A program made the position numbers and the translations under genes. A DNA stretch of 64,000 nucleotides from an uncultured Verrucomicrobiales bacterium (GTDB lineage Bacteria > Verrucomicrobiota > Verrucomicrobiia > Verrucomicrobiales > Akkermansiaceae): assembly GCA_937928545.1 (NCBI GenBank), contig CALGJQ010000011.1:81309-145308 (forward strand), written 5' to 3'. The notes below the pieces were generated by a model. That model was not told the DNA's origin, did no database searches, and was given only the letters and a program-made list of their open reading frames with translations. This document shows positions 53,125-60,815 of the stretch, piece after piece. Within the stretch, counting starts at the first letter, position 1. Each line of letters begins with the position of its first letter.

Positions 53125-53523
53125 ATGGCCAACTCATTTGAACTTAGCGGGACTCTCAAAGTCCTCGAAGACCTCCAAACCTTCGCCAGCGGATTTACGA
53201 AACGGGAATTCGTGATCGAAGTCCCCGACGGGAAATATCCCCAAATGGTGAAATTTGAAACCGTCCGCGACAAGATCGACCAACTCAACACCCTGAGCAT
53301 CGGAGACGAGCTCAAGGTGACCTTCGACGTCCGCGGTAACGAATACAAGGGCCGCTACTACGTGAACCTCAACGCTTGGAAGATCGAATCCTCCAGCGGT
53401 GGCCAAGGTGGTGGCGACCAAGGCGGAGATCCCGGCGCAGCTCCATCTGATCCTCCCCCGAGTTCCTTCGATAACTCGTTCGATAACGAGACCGAAATCA
53501 GCGAGGACGACATTCCGTTTTAG
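53125..53523 (+). CDS. DUF3127 protein with SSB-like C-terminal tip
   Basis: A 132-residue protein. The N-terminal part (about 1-92; FELSGTLKVLEDLQTFASGF, YYVNLNAWKIES) is the DUF3127 domain, predicted OB-fold-like. A Gly/Pro/Asp-rich flexible linker leads to an acidic end EISEDDIPF. This tail copies the DDDIPF tip by which single-stranded-DNA-binding proteins recruit partners (established for SSB). It suggests a nucleic-acid-binding role coupled to replication genes. Neighbours thyA-folA support a DNA-synthesis context. Confidence 0.85.
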   Translation: MANSFELSGTLKVLEDLQTFASGFTKREFVIEVPDGKYPQMVKFETVRDKIDQLNTLSIGDELKVTFDVRGNEYKGRYYVNLNAWKIESSSGGQGGGDQGGDPGAAPSDPPPSSFDNSFDNETEISEDDIPF

Positions 53524-53549
53524 GCGAAGTGAGAAGGTCACAGAGAATC

Positions 53550-53889
53550 GAGACCACTTAGCTTCTCAAAATCTGTGAAATCCTTCTTCAATCCGGTAAA
53601 ATCTGTGCTGAAAATCACCAATCCCGGAAGGTGAGGAAGGTTTTTGGACACAGATTTTAACGGATGGGGCACTGATTGCACAGATTCCTAACGGCGGCCT
53701 CCCTACTCCACCCGCGTATTGAGACCACTTAGCTTCTCAAAATCTGTGAAATCCTTCTTCAATCCGGTAAAATCTGTGCTGAAAATCACCAATTTCAGAA
53801 GGTGAGTAGAGGATTTTTGAACACAGATTTTAACGGATGGGGCACTAATTGCACAGATTCCTACCGGCGGCCTCCCTACTCCACCCGCG
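53550..53889. repeat. Two-copy tandem repeat, unit about 170 bases, reaching into xseA
   Basis: Copy 1 (53550-53716) and copy 2 (53721-53889) are nearly identical, offset by 171-173 bases, with a 2-base indel. Each unit contains inverted segments (AAAATCTGTG and CACAGATTTT, flanked by CCGGTA/TAACGG), so it can fold back. Copy 2 extends about 14 bases into the 3' end of xseA, and copy 1 repeats those bases, indicating local duplication from the xseA end. No gene is supported in this 352-base gap. Confidence 0.9.
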
Positions 53890-55210
53890 ATTTGATCTTA
53901 CCGTCGCTCACTTGCACGGTCAGTTCATCTCCAGAAGAAACTGACTCGGTCGATTTCACAATCTCACCATCGGGTCCGAAGGTGATTGAAAATCCCCGTT
54001 CGAGAATACTCCCCGGACCGAGTGCTTGAAGCAATGAGCCGAGTCGGTCGATTCGCGTCTGTTGAAGCTCAAGGGTATGACGGGCCGCGCTGGTGAGATC
54101 TGCGGTGATCCGATCCACTTTTTCCTGACGTCGTCGAAAAATCTCACGGGGATGATGATGGTCGAGCTTGAGTTGATACTCCGCAAGAAAGCGTTCGCGC
54201 CCCCGCATCGATTCCTCGACGGCATTTTTCAAATCACGTTCCAGCCCCTCAATTCTTAAAATTGGCCGTTGTAACTTTTGCTCGGCAGACTGACTGAAAA
54301 TTCCTCGCTCATAATAATCGAGCTGATCTGAAAGACGGTCGATCCGACCATGAACGACTCGATTTAGACGAGAGCCTAGATTCAGTAGACGGTTCCTCAG
54401 TTCTAACTGATCAGGCACTACCAATTCTGCGGCGGCACTGGGAGTTGGCGCTCGTAAATCTGCGACAAAGTCAGAGATCGTAAAGTCAATCTCATGCCCC
54501 ACACCACTCACCACCGGAATCGGACAATCAGCGATCGCGCGCGCCACGATCTCTTCGTTAAAATTCCAAAGATCCTCCAAAGATCCGCCACCGCGAGCCA
54601 CGATTAAGACCTCGGGGTCTGGAGTCTCGTCCCCGCCACGTCCGGCTTGCCGAATCGCTTGGGCAATACCCCGCTCGGCTCCTTTTCCTTGTACCGCGAC
54701 AGGATATAAAACGACCTTTACCCACGGAGCCCGGCGACTCAGAACATTTTTCATATCCTGAAGGGCAGCTCCCGTCGGTGAGGTGACAATGCCAATGACT
54801 TGTGGAAAAGCGGGCAGCGGCTTCTTCCGTTCTTGCGCAAATAGCCCTTCTTGATTGAGGGACTCCTTCAGCGCCTCAAAGCGAGCTTGTAAATCCCCCA
54901 GCCCGACTGCTTGCGCTTTTTTAACGATCAACTGCGTGCTTCCACGCGCTTCATAGAAGCTGGTCTCTCCCAAAATCTGGACTTTGGCCCCATCTTGAAT
55001 GACCTCATTTCCCATGCGACGCTTCGCGCTAAACATCGCGCAAGAAATTTGGGCCGACTCGTCTTTGAGCGAGAAATACCAATGCCCACTCGATTGCTTG
55101 CGCAAATTACTCACCTCGCCTTCGACCCAGAGATCTCCAATTTCGATCTCAAGGAGGTTGCGAATCCGGCGCGCAAGCCGAGTGACCGAGATCGCCTTGA
55201 TTTCGTTCAC
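53876..55210 (-). CDS. xseA: Exodeoxyribonuclease VII large subunit
   Basis: Catalytic subunit of a single-strand exonuclease. The 444 residues start with NEIKAISVTRLARRIRNLLE. The N-terminal OB domain (about 1-110; LWVEGEVSNLRKQSSGHWYF) precedes the nuclease core with VGIVTSPTGAALQDMKNVL (about 139), the metal-site RGGGSLEDLWNFNEEIVARA (about 206) and PVVSGVGHEIDFTISDFVAD. A long coiled C-terminal region follows, as usual. The small subunit gene xseB is not in the window. Confidence 0.95.
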   Translation of the reverse strand: MNEIKAISVTRLARRIRNLLEIEIGDLWVEGEVSNLRKQSSGHWYFSLKDESAQISCAMFSAKRRMGNEVIQDGAKVQILGETSFYEARGSTQLIVKKAQAVGLGDLQARFEALKESLNQEGLFAQERKKPLPAFPQVIGIVTSPTGAALQDMKNVLSRRAPWVKVVLYPVAVQGKGAERGIAQAIRQAGRGGDETPDPEVLIVARGGGSLEDLWNFNEEIVARAIADCPIPVVSGVGHEIDFTISDFVADLRAPTPSAAAELVVPDQLELRNRLLNLGSRLNRVVHGRIDRLSDQLDYYERGIFSQSAEQKLQRPILRIEGLERDLKNAVEESMRGRERFLAEYQLKLDHHHPREIFRRRQEKVDRITADLTSAARHTLELQQTRIDRLGSLLQALGPGSILERGFSITFGPDGEIVKSTESVSSGDELTVQVSDGKIKSRVE

Positions 55211-55213
55211 AAG

Positions 55214-56269
55214 CTAGGACTCCTCTTTACTGTTTAACTCCGCAAAGACCATCTCGCCGGCGCTCGTTTGAATCGAACTCACAACAGTGACATCCTGAGA
55301 CGTCCCGATTTTATCGACTGCATGATTCACGACAATCATGGTGCCATCTGGCATGTAGCCAACGCCTTGGTGGTCATCCTTACCGACGCGAACGAGGGCT
55401 AAGCGAAGAGACTCGCCCACCACCACCGAGGGCTTGAGGGCATCTGAGAGGTCATTGAGATTGATAATGTCCGCACCTTGGAGGTGAGCCACTTTCGTTA
55501 AATTTTCATCAGTCGTGATCAGGCGAGCCGAGAGCAGCTTAGCGGTCTGCACCAGGCGCCCTTGAAAGGATTCATCTTCAGCCATGCCACGAGAATCCTG
55601 AATGGAAATGGGCACTGCTGGGTTCTTCTGCAACTCGCTTAAAATTTCCAAACCTCGCTGTCCTCGCTGCCGCTTTCCAGCCGCTGGCGAGTTCGACATG
55701 ACTTGTAGTTCATCGAGCACAAATTGTGGAACAAGGACGCGCCCGGTTAGAAAACCCGCCGCCATCAGCCCAGGCAAACGACCATCCATGATAACCTCGG
55801 CGTCGAGGATAAGGAGCTGCCCCGAAGCGGCGTCTTGTCGAAAACGAACGTAGGGAATGATGAAGGAGAAGTCCTCTTGATTGCTTCGCAGTGCTAAAAC
55901 TGCTCCCAAGAATGCGAGACTGGCATAAGATGTGACGGTGAAGGCCAGTGAAAGAGCCTCACCAACCCCAGGGTCGTTGAGGGGCGTCGCTGCCAACTTG
56001 ATCAATTCGGGAACTTGCGCGCGATTGAGAAGAAAGGCGCAGAGCAATCCAATTGCGATTCCAAAGGTCGCGGTCGAGAATCCACGAAGCGTGAAGTCCT
56101 TCATCAAACCCTCCACAAAAATGAAGAACACCGCGACGCCCAGTCCACCCACAATCCCTACCCAAAGCGGGATATTTGGAGTGCTCAGGGCAATCGCAAA
56201 TCCCGCCAGTTCGCAGAGCACCAAATAAATGAGGCGCGCTACGTTTACCGAGGGTTTTGAACTATTCAT
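55214..56269 (-). CDS. Membrane PIN/TRAM-domain protein (YacL-like)
   Basis: A 351-residue protein. Four hydrophobic segments (about 10-130) are followed by a PIN nuclease domain (about 155-275; LLILDAEVIMDGRLPGLMAA with acidic Asp, ARLITTDENLTKVA). A C-terminal TRAM-like domain completes it (about 290-345; GVGYMPDGTMIVVNHAVDK). This is the Bacillus YacL/PilT-N type architecture. It lies three bases from the xseA start and after the site-2 protease, in one leftward unit. RNA target unknown. Confidence 0.87.
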   Translation of the reverse strand: MNSSKPSVNVARLIYLVLCELAGFAIALSTPNIPLWVGIVGGLGVAVFFIFVEGLMKDFTLRGFSTATFGIAIGLLCAFLLNRAQVPELIKLAATPLNDPGVGEALSLAFTVTSYASLAFLGAVLALRSNQEDFSFIIPYVRFRQDAASGQLLILDAEVIMDGRLPGLMAAGFLTGRVLVPQFVLDELQVMSNSPAAGKRQRGQRGLEILSELQKNPAVPISIQDSRGMAEDESFQGRLVQTAKLLSARLITTDENLTKVAHLQGADIINLNDLSDALKPSVVVGESLRLALVRVGKDDHQGVGYMPDGTMIVVNHAVDKIGTSQDVTVVSSIQTSAGEMVFAELNSKEES

Positions 56270-56276
56270 AACTTTT

Positions 56277-57734
56277 TCAAAACTGTGACTTCGGCCATTC
56301 GAGAACCTTCTTCCCTTCGACTTTCTCGCCTTCCACCTCATCACCAATATCCTTGGTGGTGATGTAGAGCATGAAGCCCATCAAGAGGAGCGCGAAGGCG
56401 GTTTGGACAAACTCGAGGAGACGCTGTGGAAGAGGTTTCCCCCGAACCCACTCCATGATCGCCATGACAATGTGTCCACCATCCAAAACCGGCAAGGGCA
56501 TCATGTTCAAAACGGCAAGGTTGACGTTAAAAAGAACGAAAAAGGCGAGCACCTTGAGCCATCCATTGGGCTCCTGTAAAAGAAGGAATTTCGTCTTCGC
56601 AATTCCAATCGGCCCAGCGAGCTGATCGACTCCTACATTCGACGAGGGAGAAGAGATGGTTTTAATGGTCATCCACATCGTCCGGAGACTATCGCGCACT
56701 TGCTCCCAAGGATTCGGATAAAGGATCTCGGACGAGATCATCGCATCGGTGTCCCAAAAGACACCCAACATGGGGTTTTCAGAATACTCACCCACAGGCA
56801 TTTCTGGAGTCACTTTAAATTCCAATTCGGCCTCTCCTCGCTTCACTTCGATCGAGACCTCTTTGTAATTGTGGTCCTTGATAATCTGGCTGGCGTGCCC
56901 AGGACCATAGACCGTTTGTCCATTGATTCTTAAAACTTGGTCACCAGCTTTGAGACCCGCTTTTGTTGCCGGGCTGGTCCCAATGATCGTCAAATTTTCT
57001 GGGAAACCTTCATTCTTCGTTCCCGCATCGAGAGCCTGATCGACAATCACCGGACTACCGGGTCGAATTCCCACTCTCGGCAAAGCGCGCCTCTTAAACC
57101 AAGGAGTTTCAGCAATATCGAACTTCGTTGTAACCGTCTGCACTTTCCCGTCGCGCTCGATTTCAAAATCAATTTCGGTTCCCTCGGTGAGCATGATCCG
57201 CGTCATGATATCGTCGAAGATTCGCCCGTGAAACCACTGAACTGGTTCGCCATCAATCTTGAGAATCTTATCTCCAGGGAAGAGAATGCCATGAGCGGCA
57301 CTGCCTTCCTGAACTCCGCCAACGACATTCGACTTAATCGCATCCTGAGGCTTGCCCATTCCCCACACCGCAGTCGCCGCGACCACCGCGAGCAAAAGAC
57401 TGAAAAGTGGGCCCGCAAAAGCGACGATGATTTTATCGAGCGGAGAAACTGGAGGAAGAGCTTTCCCATCGAGGTTGTTTCCCTCGATTGACTCCATCGC
57501 TGCCATCTGTGGGAGGGCCACGAAACCTCCAGCTGGAATCCAGCCAAGGCCATATTGCACGCCGTTGATTTCTTTTTTCCAAATCGGCTTACCGAACCAA
57601 ATTTGGAAGCGATCGACCTGAAGCCCACGCCATCGAGCTGCCAAAAAGTGGCCTAACTCGTGGACGAAAATCATGATGTTGAACAACATGACGACCACAA
57701 AGATCAGCAGAATAGTGGATATGGTATCACTCAT
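56277..57734 (-). CDS. rseP: Site-2 intramembrane metalloprotease (RseP/RIP)
   Basis: A 485-residue membrane zinc protease that cleaves anti-sigma factors or other membrane regulators. The ATG at 57734 opens MSDTISTILLIFVVVMLFNI, directly before the active-site helix MIFVHELGHFLAA (about residue 25). Two PDZ domains lie in the periplasmic loop (about 155-230 and 255-340). The second metal site NMMPLPVLDGGHIVMA is near residue 410. It is translated first, with the PIN/TRAM protein after it. Confidence 0.94.
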   Translation of the reverse strand: MSDTISTILLIFVVVMLFNIMIFVHELGHFLAARWRGLQVDRFQIWFGKPIWKKEINGVQYGLGWIPAGGFVALPQMAAMESIEGNNLDGKALPPVSPLDKIIVAFAGPLFSLLLAVVAATAVWGMGKPQDAIKSNVVGGVQEGSAAHGILFPGDKILKIDGEPVQWFHGRIFDDIMTRIMLTEGTEIDFEIERDGKVQTVTTKFDIAETPWFKRRALPRVGIRPGSPVIVDQALDAGTKNEGFPENLTIIGTSPATKAGLKAGDQVLRINGQTVYGPGHASQIIKDHNYKEVSIEVKRGEAELEFKVTPEMPVGEYSENPMLGVFWDTDAMISSEILYPNPWEQVRDSLRTMWMTIKTISSPSSNVGVDQLAGPIGIAKTKFLLLQEPNGWLKVLAFFVLFNVNLAVLNMMPLPVLDGGHIVMAIMEWVRGKPLPQRLLEFVQTAFALLLMGFMLYITTKDIGDEVEGEKVEGKKVLEWPKSQF

Positions 57735-57824
57735 AAATTTGTCTACAGGGAAACTAGCCCAGCCCACGCCATTGGACCAGAGTGATTTCCTTGTTTGGAT
57801 AACGTTTCCTGAAGCGACTTCCGT

Positions 57825-59006
57825 CTAGGAAAGGCGAACGCTTTGTTTTTTGCTCAAACGAAGGACTTGCCCTGTTTTTCCAGCAAATTCCGCCATGGGA
57901 TCGCTCAACTTTTCGCCATCGAGCTGGACCGCACCAGTCGTGATGAATTGCTTCCGCAGCTCGCCGTTCGATTTTTCGAGGTCAAAGCCCTCTTTAAAGA
58001 CCTTGCTGACCACTTCGAGGACATTCCCCTGAAGGTCGCTGGCCGCTAGCTCCGGGAGATCGACCGAATCGAGATCCCGCTTTGAAAAACGCATTTCCCA
58101 ATCAGTCCGTGCGGCCTGCCCTTCTTCCTCGCTGTGATAACGAGCCACGATGCGACGGGCCAATTCCTTCTTCGACTCCATCGGATGCTGCGCTTCGTCT
58201 CGCGCGTCACCGAGAAGCAAGAGATAGTAGCGGTCCATGAGTTCGTCGCTAATGCTCATGAGCTTTCCAAACATTTCATTGGGTGGCTCGCTGACGCCCA
58301 CGTAGTTGTTGGCGCTTTTGGACATTTTCTTCGTTCCATCCAGCCCCTCCAGCAAAGGCATGCAGATGACTGATTGCTGAGGCTGACCTTCTTCTTTTTG
58401 AAGATCACGGCCCACGAGCATGTTAAAAAGTTGATCAGTCCCGCCAATCTCGACATCTGACTTCAGCTCCACGGAATCCCACCCCTGCATGATGGGGTAT
58501 TGCAGTTCGTGTAAACGGACTTCAGTCCCTTTGCCCACCCTCTCTTTAAAGTCTTCGCGCTGAAGCATTTGCTGCAAGGTCACCCGCGCATTGAGCTTAA
58601 GGACTTGCTCGTAATTCATTTTACGGAACCAATCGCCATTGAAAATGATCTCCGTCTTCTCGCGATCGAGAACCTTGAAAGCCTGATCAGTGTAGGTCTC
58701 GGCATTGGCCAGGACTTCTTCGCGGGTGAGCGGAGGACGAGCCGTGCTGCGTCCAGTGGGATCCCCCACCGTGGCGGTGAAGTCACCAATGAGGAGAATC
58801 GCTTGGTGCCCCATTTCTTGAAACTGGCGGAGTTTTTCCAAGGGCACGGTGTGGCCAAGGTGGATATCGGGCGCGGTAGGATCGACCCCGAATTTGATTC
58901 TGAGAGGACGGCCTTCCTTCAATTTTTCATCCAGTTCCTTCTCCGAAAGAACCTTGGATGTGCCACCAATCAATTGGGCCAATGCTGGATCTGCTGCGTC
59001 GCTCAT
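57825..59006 (-). CDS. tyrS: Tyrosine-tRNA ligase
   Basis: Charges tRNA-Tyr. The 393-residue protein has the class I signatures DPTAPDIHLGHTVPL (HIGH-like, about residue 45) and LDGTKKMSKSANNYVG (KMSKS, about 230). WDSVELKSDVEIGGTDQLFN (about 180) and a C-terminal S4 RNA-binding domain (ITTGAVQLDGEKLSDP) complete it. The start MSDAADPALAQLIGGTSKVL is chosen over a longer non-homologous frame. This TyrZ-like shorter form differs from the 420-residue E. coli type. Confidence 0.96.
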   Translation of the reverse strand: MSDAADPALAQLIGGTSKVLSEKELDEKLKEGRPLRIKFGVDPTAPDIHLGHTVPLEKLRQFQEMGHQAILLIGDFTATVGDPTGRSTARPPLTREEVLANAETYTDQAFKVLDREKTEIIFNGDWFRKMNYEQVLKLNARVTLQQMLQREDFKERVGKGTEVRLHELQYPIMQGWDSVELKSDVEIGGTDQLFNMLVGRDLQKEEGQPQQSVICMPLLEGLDGTKKMSKSANNYVGVSEPPNEMFGKLMSISDELMDRYYLLLLGDARDEAQHPMESKKELARRIVARYHSEEEGQAARTDWEMRFSKRDLDSVDLPELAASDLQGNVLEVVSKVFKEGFDLEKSNGELRKQFITTGAVQLDGEKLSDPMAEFAGKTGQVLRLSKKQSVRLS

Positions 59007-59050
59007 GTGAGCGAGAGTCAAACCGGAGGGCGCGGGGAATTCAAGCGTGC

Positions 59051-59091
59051 TAAAAAACAAAAAGCCGCTCTCGGCAAAGAGAACGGCTTTT
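59051..59091 (-). terminator. Rho-independent terminator of the tRNA-His transcript
   Basis: Read leftward: stem AAAGCCGTTCTC / GAGCGGCTTT-like with one mismatch (arms 59060-59072 and 59079-59091), loop of six, followed on this strand by TTGTTTTTTA (59051-59060). It lies ten bases after the tRNA 3' end. Confidence 0.82.
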
Positions 59092-59100
59092 CACGAAAAA

Positions 59101-59177
59101 TGGGGTGATCGACGGGACTTGAACCCGCGACAGCCAGAATCACAATCTGGAGCTCTACCAACTGAGCTACGACCACC
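59101..59177 (-). tRNA. tRNA-His (anticodon GTG)
   Basis: Full cloverleaf read leftward: acceptor GTGGTCG pairs with CGATCAC; D arm TAGCTCAGTTGGTAGAGC; anticodon stem CCAGA/TCTGG with loop TTGTGAT, giving anticodon GTG; T arm GCGGGTTCAAGTCCCGT. The extra 5' G (position -1) opposite C73 is the identity mark of tRNA-His, and CCA is encoded. A terminator follows. Confidence 0.97.
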
Positions 59178-59242
59178 GTCTTGGTGCGCGGCAGACTAGA
59201 AAAAAATCACCCGTTGGCAAGCGGAGACTTTCGGAAATTTCG

Positions 59243-60088
59243 TCACACTCCAACCGGATGCCAGGTCGTCTTAATCTCCTGGAAATCGAGAATATGATAC
59301 GGGCTCCGGGAGAGAGGCTTGTCTGGATGCAGGGAAACGCGCTTCAGGTTTTCGGCAGATTCCAATTCCGCCTTCTTCTTTTCCTCGGCATTATTCGAGC
59401 AAAGGAGGACGCCATTCACGTCCATGTGCTTCACGAATTCCTGAACGAGTTCATCGCGATGACCGGTGAGGATATTGACCACTCCAGACGGAACATCGGA
59501 CGTCGCAAGAACCTCCGCAAAAGAGATCGCAGTGAGAGCATTCTCCCCCGCCAAAACAACGAGGCTATTTCCTCCGATGAAAGCCGGAGCAATTGCGGAA
59601 ACCAACTCAGGGAGGCTTCCTCGTTTCGGAGCGATGATACCCACGACCCCAGTCGGCTGCGGGACTGAGAAATTAAAATGCGGCGAGGCCACGGGGTTCA
59701 CCGAGGAGAAAAGCGCTTGGTATTTGTCGCTCCAACCGGCGTAGTGGACAAGGAGATCAACCGCTTCCGCGACATCAGCTTCGGCCTTTTCTGGCGAGAG
59801 CCCGTGGGCAACTAACTCCTTCACAAACTGATCGGAACGGCCGTCGAGAATCTCAGCGATACGATAAAAAATCTGCCCTTTGAGATAAGCAGTTGACTTG
59901 GCCCAAGCACTCGCGGCCTTACGCGCAGCCACCACTGAATTGCGAAAATCTTTCCGACTCGCTCGCGAGGCATTGGCCAAAAACTCACCATCTGGGCCTC
60001 GCACCTCAAGAATCCGTCCCGATTCCGTGCGCGGAAATTTCCCTCCGATAAAGAGTTTGTAGGTCTTCTTAATTCCCAAAGTGCTCAT
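59243..60088 (-). CDS. Aldehyde-dehydrogenase-like protein lacking the catalytic domain
   Basis: A 281-residue protein with only the N-terminal two thirds of an aldehyde dehydrogenase. YKLFIGGKFPRTESGRILEV opens it, GVVGIIAPKRGSLPELVSAI corresponds to the NAD-binding segment, and PSGVVNILTGHRDELVQEFV (about 195) is the last standard motif. The catalytic Cys region is absent; it ends with an unusual tail EIKTTWHPVGV. A full paralogue lies upstream at 60812-62263, followed by deoC. Such short partners next to a complete enzyme and deoC are known in actinobacteria (recalled). May form a complex with the complete enzyme rather than act alone. Confidence 0.85.
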   Translation of the reverse strand: MSTLGIKKTYKLFIGGKFPRTESGRILEVRGPDGEFLANASRASRKDFRNSVVAARKAASAWAKSTAYLKGQIFYRIAEILDGRSDQFVKELVAHGLSPEKAEADVAEAVDLLVHYAGWSDKYQALFSSVNPVASPHFNFSVPQPTGVVGIIAPKRGSLPELVSAIAPAFIGGNSLVVLAGENALTAISFAEVLATSDVPSGVVNILTGHRDELVQEFVKHMDVNGVLLCSNNAEEKKKAELESAENLKRVSLHPDKPLSRSPYHILDFQEIKTTWHPVGV

Positions 60089-60177
60089 TGATGAAGAGGC
60101 TACACTCCTCTTTCCAAGAGGTCGAGAAATGCGCCGAAAATGCTTTAAATCGAATCAAATGATGTTAATTTTGATTC

Positions 60178-60441
60178 ATGAGAACGACCGTAACGATTGA
60201 TGACGCCTTATTAGAGAAGGCTAAAAGCTACTCAGGCATCGAGAAATTGAGTGATTTATTAGAGATGAGCTTAAAAAGTTACATCTCCAGTGAAGCTGCG
60301 CGCCGCTTATCCGCCTTGGGCGGAAGTGACCCTTTTGCCGAAGCCGCCCCTCGCCGTGGGAGCGTGAACCTTTTTACCAAAGAGCCCGTCAGCAGCATCG
60401 TTGCCGAACGCGGCTTGGATGAGCCATCACAAGAGTCCTAA
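60178..60441 (+). CDS. vapB: VapB-family antitoxin
   Basis: An 87-residue antitoxin. MRTTVTIDDALLEKAKSYSG with LSDLLEMSLKSYIS is the standard DNA-binding N-terminus. The central segment RRLSALGGSDPFAEAAPRRG (about 43-62) followed by SVNL is the conserved toxin-inhibiting motif of this VapB type. The stop overlaps the toxin's ATG. It points against the flanking aldehyde dehydrogenase genes. Confidence 0.92.
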   Translation: MRTTVTIDDALLEKAKSYSGIEKLSDLLEMSLKSYISSEAARRLSALGGSDPFAEAAPRRGSVNLFTKEPVSSIVAERGLDEPSQES

Positions 60442-60815
60442 TGAAAGTCGTTGTCGATACGAGTGTGTGGATCAATCACTTTCGCAAAGAAGATCCCATT
60501 CTCAGCCGCTTGCTACAAGATGAGATGGTGCTGACTCATCCTCTAATCGTGGGCGAACTGGCTTGTGGAAACTTTAAGAATCGCGAAACCATTCTAGCTT
60601 TTCTCAAAGACCTTCCTCAAGCGTCCGAAATCACGGTTGAGGAAACTTTGGCGATGATCGAAGAAAGAAAATGCCATGGCAAAGGCGTTGGCTTGACCGA
60701 CTTCATGATCCTCGCAGCCACCCTCATCACCCCGAGCGCCATGCTCTGGACTGCTGACAAGCGGCTCGGCGAACAGGCCCGTTTAGCAGAACGATCCTGC
60801 GGGCCGATTCACTAA
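60441..60815 (+). CDS. vapC: VapC PIN-domain ribonuclease toxin
   Basis: A 124-residue PIN toxin. Acidic active-site residues are visible in VVVDTSVWINHFR (Asp near 6), THPLIVGELACGNF (Glu about 41), GVGLTDFMILAA (Asp about 94) and LWTADKRLGEQA (Asp about 112). It overlaps the antitoxin by one base at its start and the convergent aldehyde dehydrogenase stop by four bases at its end. Confidence 0.93.
   Translation: MKVVVDTSVWINHFRKEDPILSRLLQDEMVLTHPLIVGELACGNFKNRETILAFLKDLPQASEITVEETLAMIEERKCHGKGVGLTDFMILAATLITPSAMLWTADKRLGEQARLAERSCGPIH

Noticed and set aside
53550..53889. CRISPR array
   Set aside because: Only two long units in direct contact without spacers; a tandem duplication explains it.
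59243..60088. Pseudogene of aldehyde dehydrogenase
   Set aside because: The frame is intact with good motifs and a defined end; loss of the catalytic part looks like a stable short form rather than decay, although recent truncation cannot be excluded.
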